A DNA stretch of 6,388 bases from Myxococcales bacterium. Its GTDB lineage: Bacteria; Myxococcota_A; UBA9042; PHBI01; JAAZYN01. Position numbers and translations under genes: made by a program. The notes beneath the pieces are model-generated. The model did no database searches. It saw nothing but the letters and a program-made list of their open reading frames with translations, and was not told the origin of the DNA. How positions within the stretch are numbered: position 1 is the stretch's first letter; each line of letters begins with the position of its first letter. The DNA is taken from assembly GCA_014239625.1 (NCBI GenBank), contig JAAZYN010000218.1, positions 1-6,388 of the forward strand. The letters run 5' to 3'. Of the stretch, positions 1 through 6,388 are shown piece by piece.

Positions 1-146
1 CCAGCAACGAAATCGCTTGGCGAATCTCGCGATCAACCAAACTGACCGGCTCCATGAGCTTGCCACGTCGGGGGCTCGGCGCCGCTGGAGACGCACCGGC
101 TCCGTGATTTTCATTGAAGGGCGTCCACCGATGTGCTAACCGACCC
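1..146. other. Upstream region without a convincing gene
   Basis: No complete gene is visible here. Two weak readings compete. On the minus strand an ATG at 55-53 opens a frame running off the left edge (18 codons, beginning MEPVSLVDREIRQAI), which looks protein-like but has no Shine-Dalgarno. On the plus strand a frame is open from base 2 to a TAA at 137-139 and could be the tail of an upstream gene; I do not recognise it. A 13-nt direct repeat with one mismatch lies at 45-57 and 95-107. TTGAAG at 114-119 followed after 15 nt by GCTAAC is only a poor promoter match, so the operon promoter is not identified. No tRNA is seen, although a tRNA precedes rimP in some bacteria. Confidence 0.5.
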
Positions 147-178
147 GCCACACTTCAGGGATCCCTCACGAAGTGGGC
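147..178 (+). promoter_or_regulatory. Candidate antiterminator stem of the rimP leader
   Basis: GCC (147-149) plus CACTTC (151-156) can pair with GAAGTGGGC (170-178), giving nine pairs with only A150 bulged. A small inner stem AGG/CCU (157-159 with 164-166) sits in the loop. The 3' arm of this stem covers nearly the whole 5' arm of the terminator at 171-201, so the two structures exclude each other. This is the layout of a transcription attenuator. What would choose between them (NusA, ribosome assembly state, a ribosomal protein) cannot be read from the sequence. Confidence 0.5.
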
Positions 179-201
179 TTCACCGGCCCGCTTTTTTTAT
201 T
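171..201 (+). terminator. Intrinsic terminator in the rimP leader (attenuator)
   Basis: AAGTGGGC (171-178) pairs with GCCCGCTT (186-193) through eight pairs including one G-U, around the 7-nt loop 179-185. A T run at 192-198 follows directly, partly shared with the stem. It lies about 25 bases upstream of the likely rimP start and points into the operon, so it is a premature terminator rather than the end of an upstream gene, although it could also serve as the latter. A rimP leader attenuator has been described in other Proteobacteria; this one sits in the same place and looks alike. Confidence 0.75.
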
Positions 202-214
202 GCCTTTGGCCGGC

Positions 215-219
215 AGGAA
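215..219 (+). promoter_or_regulatory. rimP ribosome-binding site that decides the start
   Basis: AGGAA at 215-219, within CAGGAAACAGC, lies 7-8 nt before TTG 227. The alternative GTG at 173 has no such site and falls inside the terminator stem, so this site supports TTG 227. Confidence 0.6.
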
Positions 220-226
220 ACAGCGA

Positions 227-757
227 TTGGAACATCTCGCCGAGACGGTGCAACGCCTGCACGACCTCATCGAGCCGGTGCTCGAGGAGAGCGGATTGGA
301 GCTGATAGATCTCCAGTTTTCGCGCAAGGGCGGCAAGCGTGGGGGGTACCGCCTCAAGCTGATCATCGATCGTGCGGGACGCACCAGCTATGCCCCTCAA
401 CGCTCGGCGGACGGGACCCTCACAGAGGCCGGCGTGACCATCGACGACTGCGTCAAGGCGAGCAAGACCCTGGGTCCGCTGCTGGACGTCGAAGACGTCA
501 TCGCTGGAGCCTACGATTTCGAGGTCAGCTCTCCCGGCGTGAATCGCCTCCTGAAGCGACCCGAACACTTTGCCTTGGCCCTCAACCAGACCATTCGCGT
601 GAAGACGCGAGTGCCCGTGGGCGACAGCGACAGCACCTTCTACATCGAGACGCTCGCCAGCGCTGACGACGAGGGCATCACCCTCGCGCTCAAGCGAGGC
701 GAGCTCACCATCCCGTATCGACTCATCGCCAAGGCCACCTTGGAGTACGAGTTTTAG
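227..757 (+). CDS. rimP: Ribosome maturation factor RimP
   Basis: RimP binds the nascent 30S subunit in the cytoplasm and helps 16S rRNA fold and take up S12 and other proteins. The product is 176 residues from TTG 227, slightly longer than the usual ~150. The N-terminal alpha/beta domain carries the family segments GVTIDDC (about residue 69) and EVSSPGVNRLLKRPEHF (about 99-115); the SH3-like C-terminal domain follows and ends in AKATLEYEF. An extra loop of roughly 17 residues (about 52-68) separates LIIDRAG from GVTIDD, where many homologues have only a short turn. TTG 227 is preferred over GTG 173 because AGGAA stands at good distance and residues encoded before 227 (GFTGPLFLLPLAGRK) derive from the terminator hairpin and its T run. 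It is first in the operon, 28 bp before nusA, as is usual. Identity is secure; the start is likely. Confidence 0.95.
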   Translation: MEHLAETVQRLHDLIEPVLEESGLELIDLQFSRKGGKRGGYRLKLIIDRAGRTSYAPQRSADGTLTEAGVTIDDCVKASKTLGPLLDVEDVIAGAYDFEVSSPGVNRLLKRPEHFALALNQTIRVKTRVPVGDSDSTFYIETLASADDEGITLALKRGELTIPYRLIAKATLEYEF

Positions 758-785
758 ACCTGCTTTGCATTGGGAGTGACGCGAC

Positions 786-2207
<1,422 letters not shown>

Positions 2208-2300
2208 GCCCAGCGGCCCATCCAGAGCCCCATCGAGCCACCACTGTTAAGGAATACCGAGCGATGAATGTCCGACGATGACCGCTAGCGCCCGATGATT

Positions 2301-2332
2301 AGGAGGCTTCACGATAACCGTGAACGCTCACG
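2301..2332 (+). promoter_or_regulatory. ylxR translation start region: strong SD and start-codon hairpins
   Basis: A perfect AGGAGG (2301-2306) precedes GTG 2320 with a long 13-nt spacer. TTCACG (2308-2313) can pair fully with CGTGAA (2319-2324) over a 5-nt loop, burying the start codon. Alternatively CGTGA (2319-2323) can pair with TCACG (2328-2332). Both small hairpins hold the GTG and exclude each other. No in-frame ATG, GTG or TTG lies between the SD and 2320. Confidence 0.45.
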
Positions 2333-2841
2333 CTTCACCCATTCGCATGTGCGCGGCCTGCCGCGAGAGGCACCCAGCTCGACAGCTGGTTCGCTTCGCG
2401 TTGCTCGATGCGCAGCTTACTGTCGACCTGGCACGGACTATTCCGGGCCGGGGGGTGCATCTGTGCGCGCAGCCTCGTTGTCTTCGGCAGGCGGTCAAAC
2501 GCTCGGTTTTTAAGCGCGGGTTCTCCCAACACGTCGAGGTTCCGGTGGAGGCGGGCGATCCTGCCCTCGGGCTCTGCTCCCTCGTGCTCACCGCTATGAA
2601 CGAGGCGGTGGGCGAGTGTCTTGTGCGCGGCGAGCGAGCTCTGCGGTCCGGTCAACGGACCGTCGAGGTCGACGTGCGATGGCCCGACCATGGCGCCGCC
2701 GGTTCCATCCTCCGTGGGCATGTTGCTCATCGTTGCAGTGCGCGGCTGAGCTGGCTTTTAGCCAGTATTAGTCGGTTTACTTTGAACAGGAGTGGTGGTA
2801 TTACCCGCCGCCCCGAGTCACCCACCCCTGGGGCAGGCTAA
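2320..2841 (+). CDS. ylxR: YlxR family RNA-binding protein (DUF448)
   Basis: YlxR is a small basic protein habitually encoded between nusA and infB; in Bacillus subtilis it has been linked to RNase P control. The family signature is clear: RMCAACRERHPARQLVRF (9-26) and GRGVHLC (43-49) followed by CLRQAVKRSVFKRGF (54-68). Four cysteines (C11, C14, C49, C54) could form a metal site. The open frame gives 173 residues, but only about the first 75 match the family core. Residues ~76-130 have coding-like GC3 and might be a diverged C-terminal part; many proteobacterial versions carry an L7Ae-like domain there, which I cannot recognise with confidence. The last ~40 codons (from about 2720) have low GC3 and overlap a hairpin and a promoter-like element, so the true end may be earlier, for example via a frameshift to the +1 frame, which stops at TGA 2747-2749. 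GTG start chosen for AGGAGG. The stop is 8 bp before infB. Confidence 0.85.
   Translation: MNAHASPIRMCAACRERHPARQLVRFALLDAQLTVDLARTIPGRGVHLCAQPRCLRQAVKRSVFKRGFSQHVEVPVEAGDPALGLCSLVLTAMNEAVGECLVRGERALRSGQRTVEVDVRWPDHGAAGSILRGHVAHRCSARLSWLLASISRFTLNRSGGITRRPESPTPGAG
2743..2783 (+). terminator. Terminator-like hairpin before infB
   Basis: 2743-2756 pairs with 2760-2774 around a UUU loop. There are 14 pairs (several G-U) with one bulged A at 2767; the top six, CTGGCT/AGCCAG, are perfect. It is followed by GTTTACTTT (2775-2783), a U-rich but interrupted tail. It may be a weak terminator or attenuator between ylxR and infB, or an RNA processing site. The broken U tract and the modest GC of the lower stem lower confidence. 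Confidence 0.35.
2776..2804 (+). promoter_or_regulatory. Candidate sigma70-type promoter for infB
   Basis: TTTACT (2776-2781, four of six to TTGACA) stands 17 nt before TATTAC (2799-2804, four of six to TATAAT). TG at 2796-2797 gives an extended -10. Transcription would begin near 2811 and leave a ~38-nt leader before infB ATG 2849. The local fall in GC within a GC-rich operon supports a regulatory role, but the match is only moderate. Confidence 0.35.
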
Positions 2842-2848
2842 CAATCGT

Positions 2849-5638
2849 ATGAGTAGAGTCAGAGTATACGAGCTGGCCAATCAGCTTGGCATCGAAGCCG
2901 GCCTGGTCGCCGAACGCGCACGTGCGATTGGCATCAACGCCGACGGGCATTTATCCCAGCTGGACGAAGACCAGGCCGCCGCGGTCAAGAAGGCCTTCCG
3001 CGAGAACCCGGCGGCCGGTCAGGTGACGCAGAAGAGCGTCGCGCGCGGCGTAATTCGTCGTCGCCGCCGCGCCGACCGTCGACCCCGTGGCGTCGAAGAG
3101 GCGGTCGCCGTAGCTGTTCCGGAGCCCGTAGCGGCCCCGGTGCTCGAGGTCGCCGCCGCCACCGTGGTGGATGGTGCGGCGCCCGCTGCGAGCGAAGCGC
3201 CCACACCGGACGGCGGCGCCCCGGCTCCCGTCCGCGCGAAAGCCTCCGAGGAGCCCAAGGTGGCGAAGGCCACCGAAGAGCCCTCTGGCGCACCGCGGGC
3301 GGAGTCACAACCTTCTGAAGCCCCCGTGCTCAGTGACGCGGAGACGCCACCGGCGCAGGCGCCAGCGGCGGGGGCCCCAACGCCTGGGAGCGAGCCGGCT
3401 GGCACGACCGCTGCGCCGGTCAAAGAGGAGCCGTTGACGCGCACCGACACCAAGTACGGTGGGCATCGCGCGGCCAATCGTGATCCGCAGCAAGTCGCAA
3501 AGGTCGCGCCGGTGCCGACGGCGTTCGCCACGGTCGTGGGCAAGCTCGATGAGGACTTGGCTCGCAACCTGCGGGCGACCGAACAAGCGCGCCGCGCAGA
3601 ACGTGGCACGCCTCGACCGTCCGGTCCGCCGGGTCGCGTCGCTACTCCCGGTCCTGGGCCGAACCCCTTCCCGGGCAACTTACCCGGTGGGCCCGGCAAG
3701 GGACCGGCTGGTCGTGACACTCGCCGTCGGCGTCCGAGTCGCGTGGCCTACGATCGCAAGCATGACAACCGGCACAACGACAAGCGTCGTCGTGGCGGCA
3801 AGCGCAAGCAGAAGCGCCTGGGCGGAGCCAGCACCGAGATCACGGTGCCGAAGGCGTCCAAGCGCGTCGTGAAGATGGAGGAGACCATCACCGTGGCCGA
3901 GCTCTCGAGCCAGCTCTCGGTGAAGACCAACCAGGTCATCGGCTTGCTCATGAATATGGGCGAGATGGTCACCGTCAACCACGTGTTGGATCTCGACACG
4001 GTCGGGCTGGTCGCCCAGGAGTTCGGCTTCACGGTCGAGAACGTCGCCTTCGACATCGCCAACTACATTCCGGAGGACCCGGAGGCGGCCAAGGTCGTTC
4101 CCCGGGATGCGGTGGTCACCGTCATGGGTCACGTCGACCACGGTAAGACCTCCCTGCTGGATTACATCCGCAAGGCGCGAGTCGCGGCTGGCGAGGCCGG
4201 AGGCATCACCCAGCACATCGGCGCCTACAAGGTCGGGGTGAAGCTGGCCGACGGCAAGCGCTCGCTGGTCTTCTTGGACACGCCGGGGCACGCCGCGTTC
4301 ACGGCGATGCGCGCGCGAGGCGCTCAGGTCACCGACATCGTGATCTTGATCGTGTCCGCCGACGACGGCCCCATGCCGCAGACGGTGGAGGCCATCAATC
4401 ACTCCAAGGCCGCCGGTGTACCTATCGTGGTGGCGGTCAACAAGGTCGACAAACCCGACGCCAACCCGGAGAAGACGCGGCAACAGCTCACAGAGCACGG
4501 TATCATCCCTGAAGACTGGGGTGGCGAGCAGCAGTTCGTGGACGTCTCGGCCAAGACCGGCCAGGGCATCCCCGAGCTGTTGGAGGCTGTGGCGCTGCAG
4601 GCCGATCTGTTGGAGCTGACGGCGGTCGCTGATCGCCCGGCCAAGGGCGTCGTCTTGGAGGCTGAGCTCAGCAAGGGGCGGGGGCCGGTCGCGACGGTGC
4701 TCGTGCAGGACGGCAACCTCAAACGAGGGGATATCGTCGTCGCTGGCAAGGCCACCGGCCGCGTCCGCGCGCTCATCGATGACAAGGGTCGTCAGGTCAA
4801 GCTCGCCGGCCCGGCTACGCCGGTCGAGGTCTTGGGGCTTGGCGCGGTGCCGCCCCCCTCCGAGATGTTCTTCGTCGTCAAAGACGAGCGTCATGCGCGA
4901 ACGATCGTAAGCCACCTCGAAGACAAAGATCGCGAGAAGCGATTGGCAGAGGAGCGCAAGAAGGTCTCCTTGGACGACCTGTTTGCTCAGGTCGAAGCGG
5001 GCCAGATCGCCCAACTGAACCTCATCATCAAGTCGGATGTGCAGGGCTCGTTGGAGGCGATGCGGACCGCGTTTGGCAAGCTGAAGCACTCCGAGGTGGA
5101 GGTGAACGTCATCCACAGCGCGGTGGGCGCTATCAGCGAGTCCGACGTGGGACTCGCCAGCGCATCCAACGCGGTGATCATCGGATTCAATGTTCGCCCG
5201 GAGAAGAACGCCAAGGCGATGGCGGAGCAGGAGGGCATCGACGTTCAGCTGTTCTCGGTCATCTACGAAGCCGTAGACGCCGTGAAGCTTGCGATGCAAG
5301 GGCTGCTCTCGCCGACCATCGAGGAGCGCTTCCTCGGCAAGGCCGCCATCCGCGAGACGTTTACGATCCCGCGGCAAGGGACCATCGCTGGCTGCGCTGT
5401 GCTCCAGGGCAAGCTGGTGCGGAACCAGAGCGCGCGCCTGGTGCGCGACGGGATCGTCGTCTACACGGGCAAGATCGATTCGCTCCGGCGGTTCAAGGAG
5501 AACGTCGCAGAGGTCGATCGCGGCCACGAGTGCGGTGCTCATCTCGAGCGATACAACGACGTCAAGATCGGCGATGAGATCGAGTGCTTCGAGCTCGTTG
5601 AGGTCGCGCCCAAGCTCGAGCTGGAAGAGGAGATTTAG
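2849..5638 (+). CDS. infB: Translation initiation factor IF-2
   Basis: IF2 is the GTPase that places initiator tRNA on the 30S subunit and promotes 50S joining. The product has 929 residues. An IF2-N domain (1-50) is followed by an Ala/Pro-rich linker (~75-230), a Pro/Gly stretch, a Lys/Arg-rich tract (288-326) and a second IF2-N domain (~343-398). The G domain has GHVDHGKT (427-434), GGIT (451-454), DTPGH (477-481), NKVD (531-534) and SAK (567-569), all intact. Domain II (~600-690), IF2 domain III (from QIAQLNLIIKSDVQGSLEA, ~719-800) and the initiator-tRNA-binding domain IV (~818-925) follow, then a short acidic tail. ATG 2849 is chosen because MSRVRVYELA is the usual beginning; the frame is open to GTG 2792, but those 19 codons overlap ylxR and look unrelated. 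GGGGCAGG (2830-2837) is a modest ribosome-binding site. Confidence 0.98.
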   Translation: MSRVRVYELANQLGIEAGLVAERARAIGINADGHLSQLDEDQAAAVKKAFRENPAAGQVTQKSVARGVIRRRRRADRRPRGVEEAVAVAVPEPVAAPVLEVAAATVVDGAAPAASEAPTPDGGAPAPVRAKASEEPKVAKATEEPSGAPRAESQPSEAPVLSDAETPPAQAPAAGAPTPGSEPAGTTAAPVKEEPLTRTDTKYGGHRAANRDPQQVAKVAPVPTAFATVVGKLDEDLARNLRATEQARRAERGTPRPSGPPGRVATPGPGPNPFPGNLPGGPGKGPAGRDTRRRRPSRVAYDRKHDNRHNDKRRRGGKRKQKRLGGASTEITVPKASKRVVKMEETITVAELSSQLSVKTNQVIGLLMNMGEMVTVNHVLDLDTVGLVAQEFGFTVENVAFDIANYIPEDPEAAKVVPRDAVVTVMGHVDHGKTSLLDYIRKARVAAGEAGGITQHIGAYKVGVKLADGKRSLVFLDTPGHAAFTAMRARGAQVTDIVILIVSADDGPMPQTVEAINHSKAAGVPIVVAVNKVDKPDANPEKTRQQLTEHGIIPEDWGGEQQFVDVSAKTGQGIPELLEAVALQADLLELTAVADRPAKGVVLEAELSKGRGPVATVLVQDGNLKRGDIVVAGKATGRVRALIDDKGRQVKLAGPATPVEVLGLGAVPPPSEMFFVVKDERHARTIVSHLEDKDREKRLAEERKKVSLDDLFAQVEAGQIAQLNLIIKSDVQGSLEAMRTAFGKLKHSEVEVNVIHSAVGAISESDVGLASASNAVIIGFNVRPEKNAKAMAEQEGIDVQLFSVIYEAVDAVKLAMQGLLSPTIEERFLGKAAIRETFTIPRQGTIAGCAVLQGKLVRNQSARLVRDGIVVYTGKIDSLRRFKENVAEVDRGHECGAHLERYNDVKIGDEIECFELVEVAPKLELEEEI
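3248..3262 (+). promoter_or_regulatory. Candidate internal start for a short IF2 isoform
   Basis: GAGGAG (3248-3253) stands six bases before an in-frame GTG (3260-3262, codon 138 of infB). Starting here would give a 792-residue IF2 lacking the first IF2-N domain and part of the linker. E. coli makes IF2-2 from an internal GTG at codon 158 of its infB, a closely comparable position. GAG-GAG codons for Glu-Glu create SD-like strings by chance, so this remains a candidate. Confidence 0.35.
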
Positions 5639-5671
5639 TGTTCCGTGTGCACCCCTCGCGGGCGCCTCGCG

Positions 5672-5714
5672 TCTCTGGCCAGCGCGGTGTCTCGAACACC
5701 TGGCTGGCCTGGGA
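5672..5714 (+). other. Imperfect hairpin in the infB-rbfA gap
   Basis: Three stacked stems form one hairpin: 5672-5675 with 5711-5714 (one G-U), then after a U-U mismatch GGCCAGC (5677-5683) with GCTGGCC (5703-5709). A 2x2 internal loop follows, then GGTGT (5686-5690) with ACACC (5696-5700) and the loop CTCGA. That is 16 pairs in 43 nt. No U run follows, so it is not an intrinsic terminator. It may be an RNase processing or stability element within the operon transcript. Confidence 0.5.
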
Positions 5715-5757
5715 TCTGGGATGTCGGTCGCGACCATCGCGCGCGGGGAATTAGCCG

Positions 5758-6171
5758 GTGGCGCGGCGTGCGTTCGCCAGAACGGAGCGGCTTCAGAAGC
5801 AGATCGGTGAGGTCGTCGCCCTTGTGCTCCGCCGCGAGAGTCGAGATGCCGCATTGCACGACGTTGTCGTGACGGGGTGCGAGGTCACGCGCGATCTGTC
5901 TTACGCGACCATCTTTTATTATCTCCCCGAGCGCGCCGACCGCGACCAGGTCACGCAAGCGCTTGGGCGGGCGGCCGGTTTTTTGCGCAGCCGCGTGGGG
6001 CGAGAGATTCGTGCGCGCAACACGCCGGAGCTGCGGTTCTCGTATGATGAGTCCGTCGCGACGGGCCTCCGTGTCGAGGAGATCCTTCAGGACATCGGTC
6101 CGCTCCCGTTGCCGGCTGAGGACGAACCTGCCGATCCGGCCGATGGTGCCGCCGGAGAGTCGGAGGGGTAG
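5758..6171 (+). CDS. rbfA: Ribosome-binding factor A
   Basis: RbfA is a KH-type cold-shock factor that binds immature 30S subunits near the 5' end of 16S rRNA and helps the final maturation steps. The product is 137 residues, usual for the family. The N-terminus [19 protein letters not shown], the strand [20 protein letters not shown] (35-54), the kinked helix around [13 protein letters not shown] (72-84) and [11 protein letters not shown] (89-99) are all family hallmarks. A ~20-residue acidic Ala/Pro tail (about 119-137) follows the folded part. The start is GTG 5758 with GGGGA at 5745-5749, eight bases upstream. It lies 119 bp after infB, with no ylxP (DUF503) gene in between as some lineages have, and only two bases separate its stop from truB, suggesting translational coupling. 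Confidence 0.96.
   Translation: MARRAFARTERLQKQIGEVVALVLRRESRDAALHDVVVTGCEVTRDLSYATIFYYLPERADRDQVTQALGRAAGFLRSRVGREIRARNTPELRFSYDESVATGLRVEEILQDIGPLPLPAEDEPADPADGAAGESEG
6162..6168 (+). promoter_or_regulatory. truB ribosome-binding site that decides the start
   Basis: GGAGGGG (6162-6168), inside the last rbfA codons, lies 5-7 bases before TTG 6174. No other ATG, GTG or TTG occurs in the truB frame before its conserved GVIVIDKP segment, so this site fixes the start and ties truB translation to that of rbfA. Confidence 0.65.
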
Positions 6172-6173
6172 CG

Positions 6174-6388
6174 TTGGGGCGCCGGAGAAAGCGGGACGGC
6201 GACCGTGGACCCAGTGGGGTCATCGTCATCGACAAGCCCCGCGGGCCGACGTCGTTTAGCGTTCTGCGGCGGGTGCAGCGGCAGCTGGACTCGGCGAAAG
6301 CCGGACACGCCGGCACCCTCGATCCTGCGGCCACCGGGGTCCTCGTGGGGCTGCTCGGGGAGGCGACCAAGCTGTCGGGGTGGGTGAC
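6174..6388 (+). CDS. truB: tRNA pseudouridine(55) synthase TruB, 5' part
   Basis: TruB isomerises U55 in the T-loop of nearly all tRNAs to pseudouridine and also acts as a tRNA folding chaperone. Only the first 71 codons are in the window; the gene runs off the right edge (the whole protein is usually about 300 residues). Visible motifs are [14 protein letters not shown] (15-28), the catalytic motif GHAGTLDP (44-51) with the expected nucleophile Asp50, and [18 protein letters not shown] (53-70). A short basic leader ([11 protein letters not shown]) precedes the fold. The start is TTG 6174 with a strong Shine-Dalgarno, two bases after the rbfA stop. rbfA-truB is a standard neighbour pair, and rpsO is the commonest next gene. 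The other open frame across this stretch, starting at GTG 6205, is a shadow. Confidence 0.93.
   Translation, partial: MGRRRKRDGDRGPSGVIVIDKPRGPTSFSVLRRVQRQLDSAKAGHAGTLDPAATGVLVGLLGEATKLSGWV

Noticed and set aside
114..140. TTGAAG-15-GCTAAC as the operon promoter
   Set aside because: Only three of six bases fit in the -10 and the spacer is too short; not reported as a feature.
133..666. Plus-strand 177-codon frame overlapping rimP
   Set aside because: It is the +1-type shadow of rimP, rich in Arg/Ser/His, and has no family motifs, whereas rimP is clear in its own frame.
2262..2298. Three copies of CGATGA (2262, 2276, 2293) and mini-ORFs such as ATG 2268-TAG 2288 in the nusA-ylxR gap
   Set aside because: Six-base repeats with uneven spacing (14 and 17) are expected by chance, and a six-codon ORF without a well-spaced SD cannot be supported.
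2788..2797. AGGAG with GTG 2792/2795 as an alternative infB start
   Set aside because: The GTGs overlap or touch the SD, so spacing is impossible. The 19 extra residues are unrelated to IF2, while ATG 2849 gives the usual N-terminus.
3680..5854. Very long minus-strand open frame (724 codons) opposite infB
   Set aside because: It is antisense to a fully convincing infB and arises from GC-rich codon periodicity. Its product is Arg/Asp/Leu/His-rich without any family motif.
6205..6387. Plus-strand frame from GTG 6205
   Set aside because: It is out of frame with the GHAGTLDP catalytic motif of truB, which is read intact from TTG 6174.

Overview
The window is a high-GC bacterial chromosome segment carrying the conserved translation/transcription-factor operon rimP-nusA-ylxR-infB-rbfA-truB, all on the + strand. 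The order, the myxobacterial-looking NusA (charged insert in the N-terminal domain, one C-terminal helical repeat, no tandem acidic repeats) and an IF2 with a long Ala/Pro linker plus a basic Arg/Lys tract suggest a member of the former Deltaproteobacteria (Myxococcota or a relative). This placement is inferred from protein character only.

Layout: 1-146 is upstream DNA without a convincing gene. 147-201 is a transcription attenuator: a clear intrinsic terminator (171-201) whose 5' arm can instead pair with an upstream segment (147-156). rimP starts just after it, most likely at TTG 227. nusA follows after 28 bp. A 112-bp gap leads to ylxR (DUF448), whose GTG start lies in a small hairpin region. 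The last ~120 bp of the ylxR reading frame look non-coding: GC3 falls, and there is a 14-bp hairpin with a U-rich tail followed by a promoter-like extended -10 element. infB starts 8 bp after the ylxR stop and encodes a 929-residue IF2 with all GTPase motifs; an in-frame GTG with an ideal Shine-Dalgarno could yield a shorter IF2 isoform. A 119-bp gap with a 16-bp imperfect hairpin precedes rbfA. truB starts at a TTG two bases after the rbfA stop and runs off the window.

How they work together: RimP and RbfA mature the 30S subunit, IF2 brings initiator tRNA and joins subunits, TruB makes pseudouridine 55 in tRNA, NusA controls RNA polymerase pausing, termination and antitermination, and YlxR is a small nucleic-acid-binding protein of this operon. 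The attenuator in front of an operon that encodes NusA is consistent with feedback control of the operon.

No new defence, mobile or metabolic system is visible. The genes are core housekeeping genes; what deserves a second look is the regulatory architecture between them (leader attenuator, ylxR/infB boundary, infB/rbfA hairpin, internal IF2 start).
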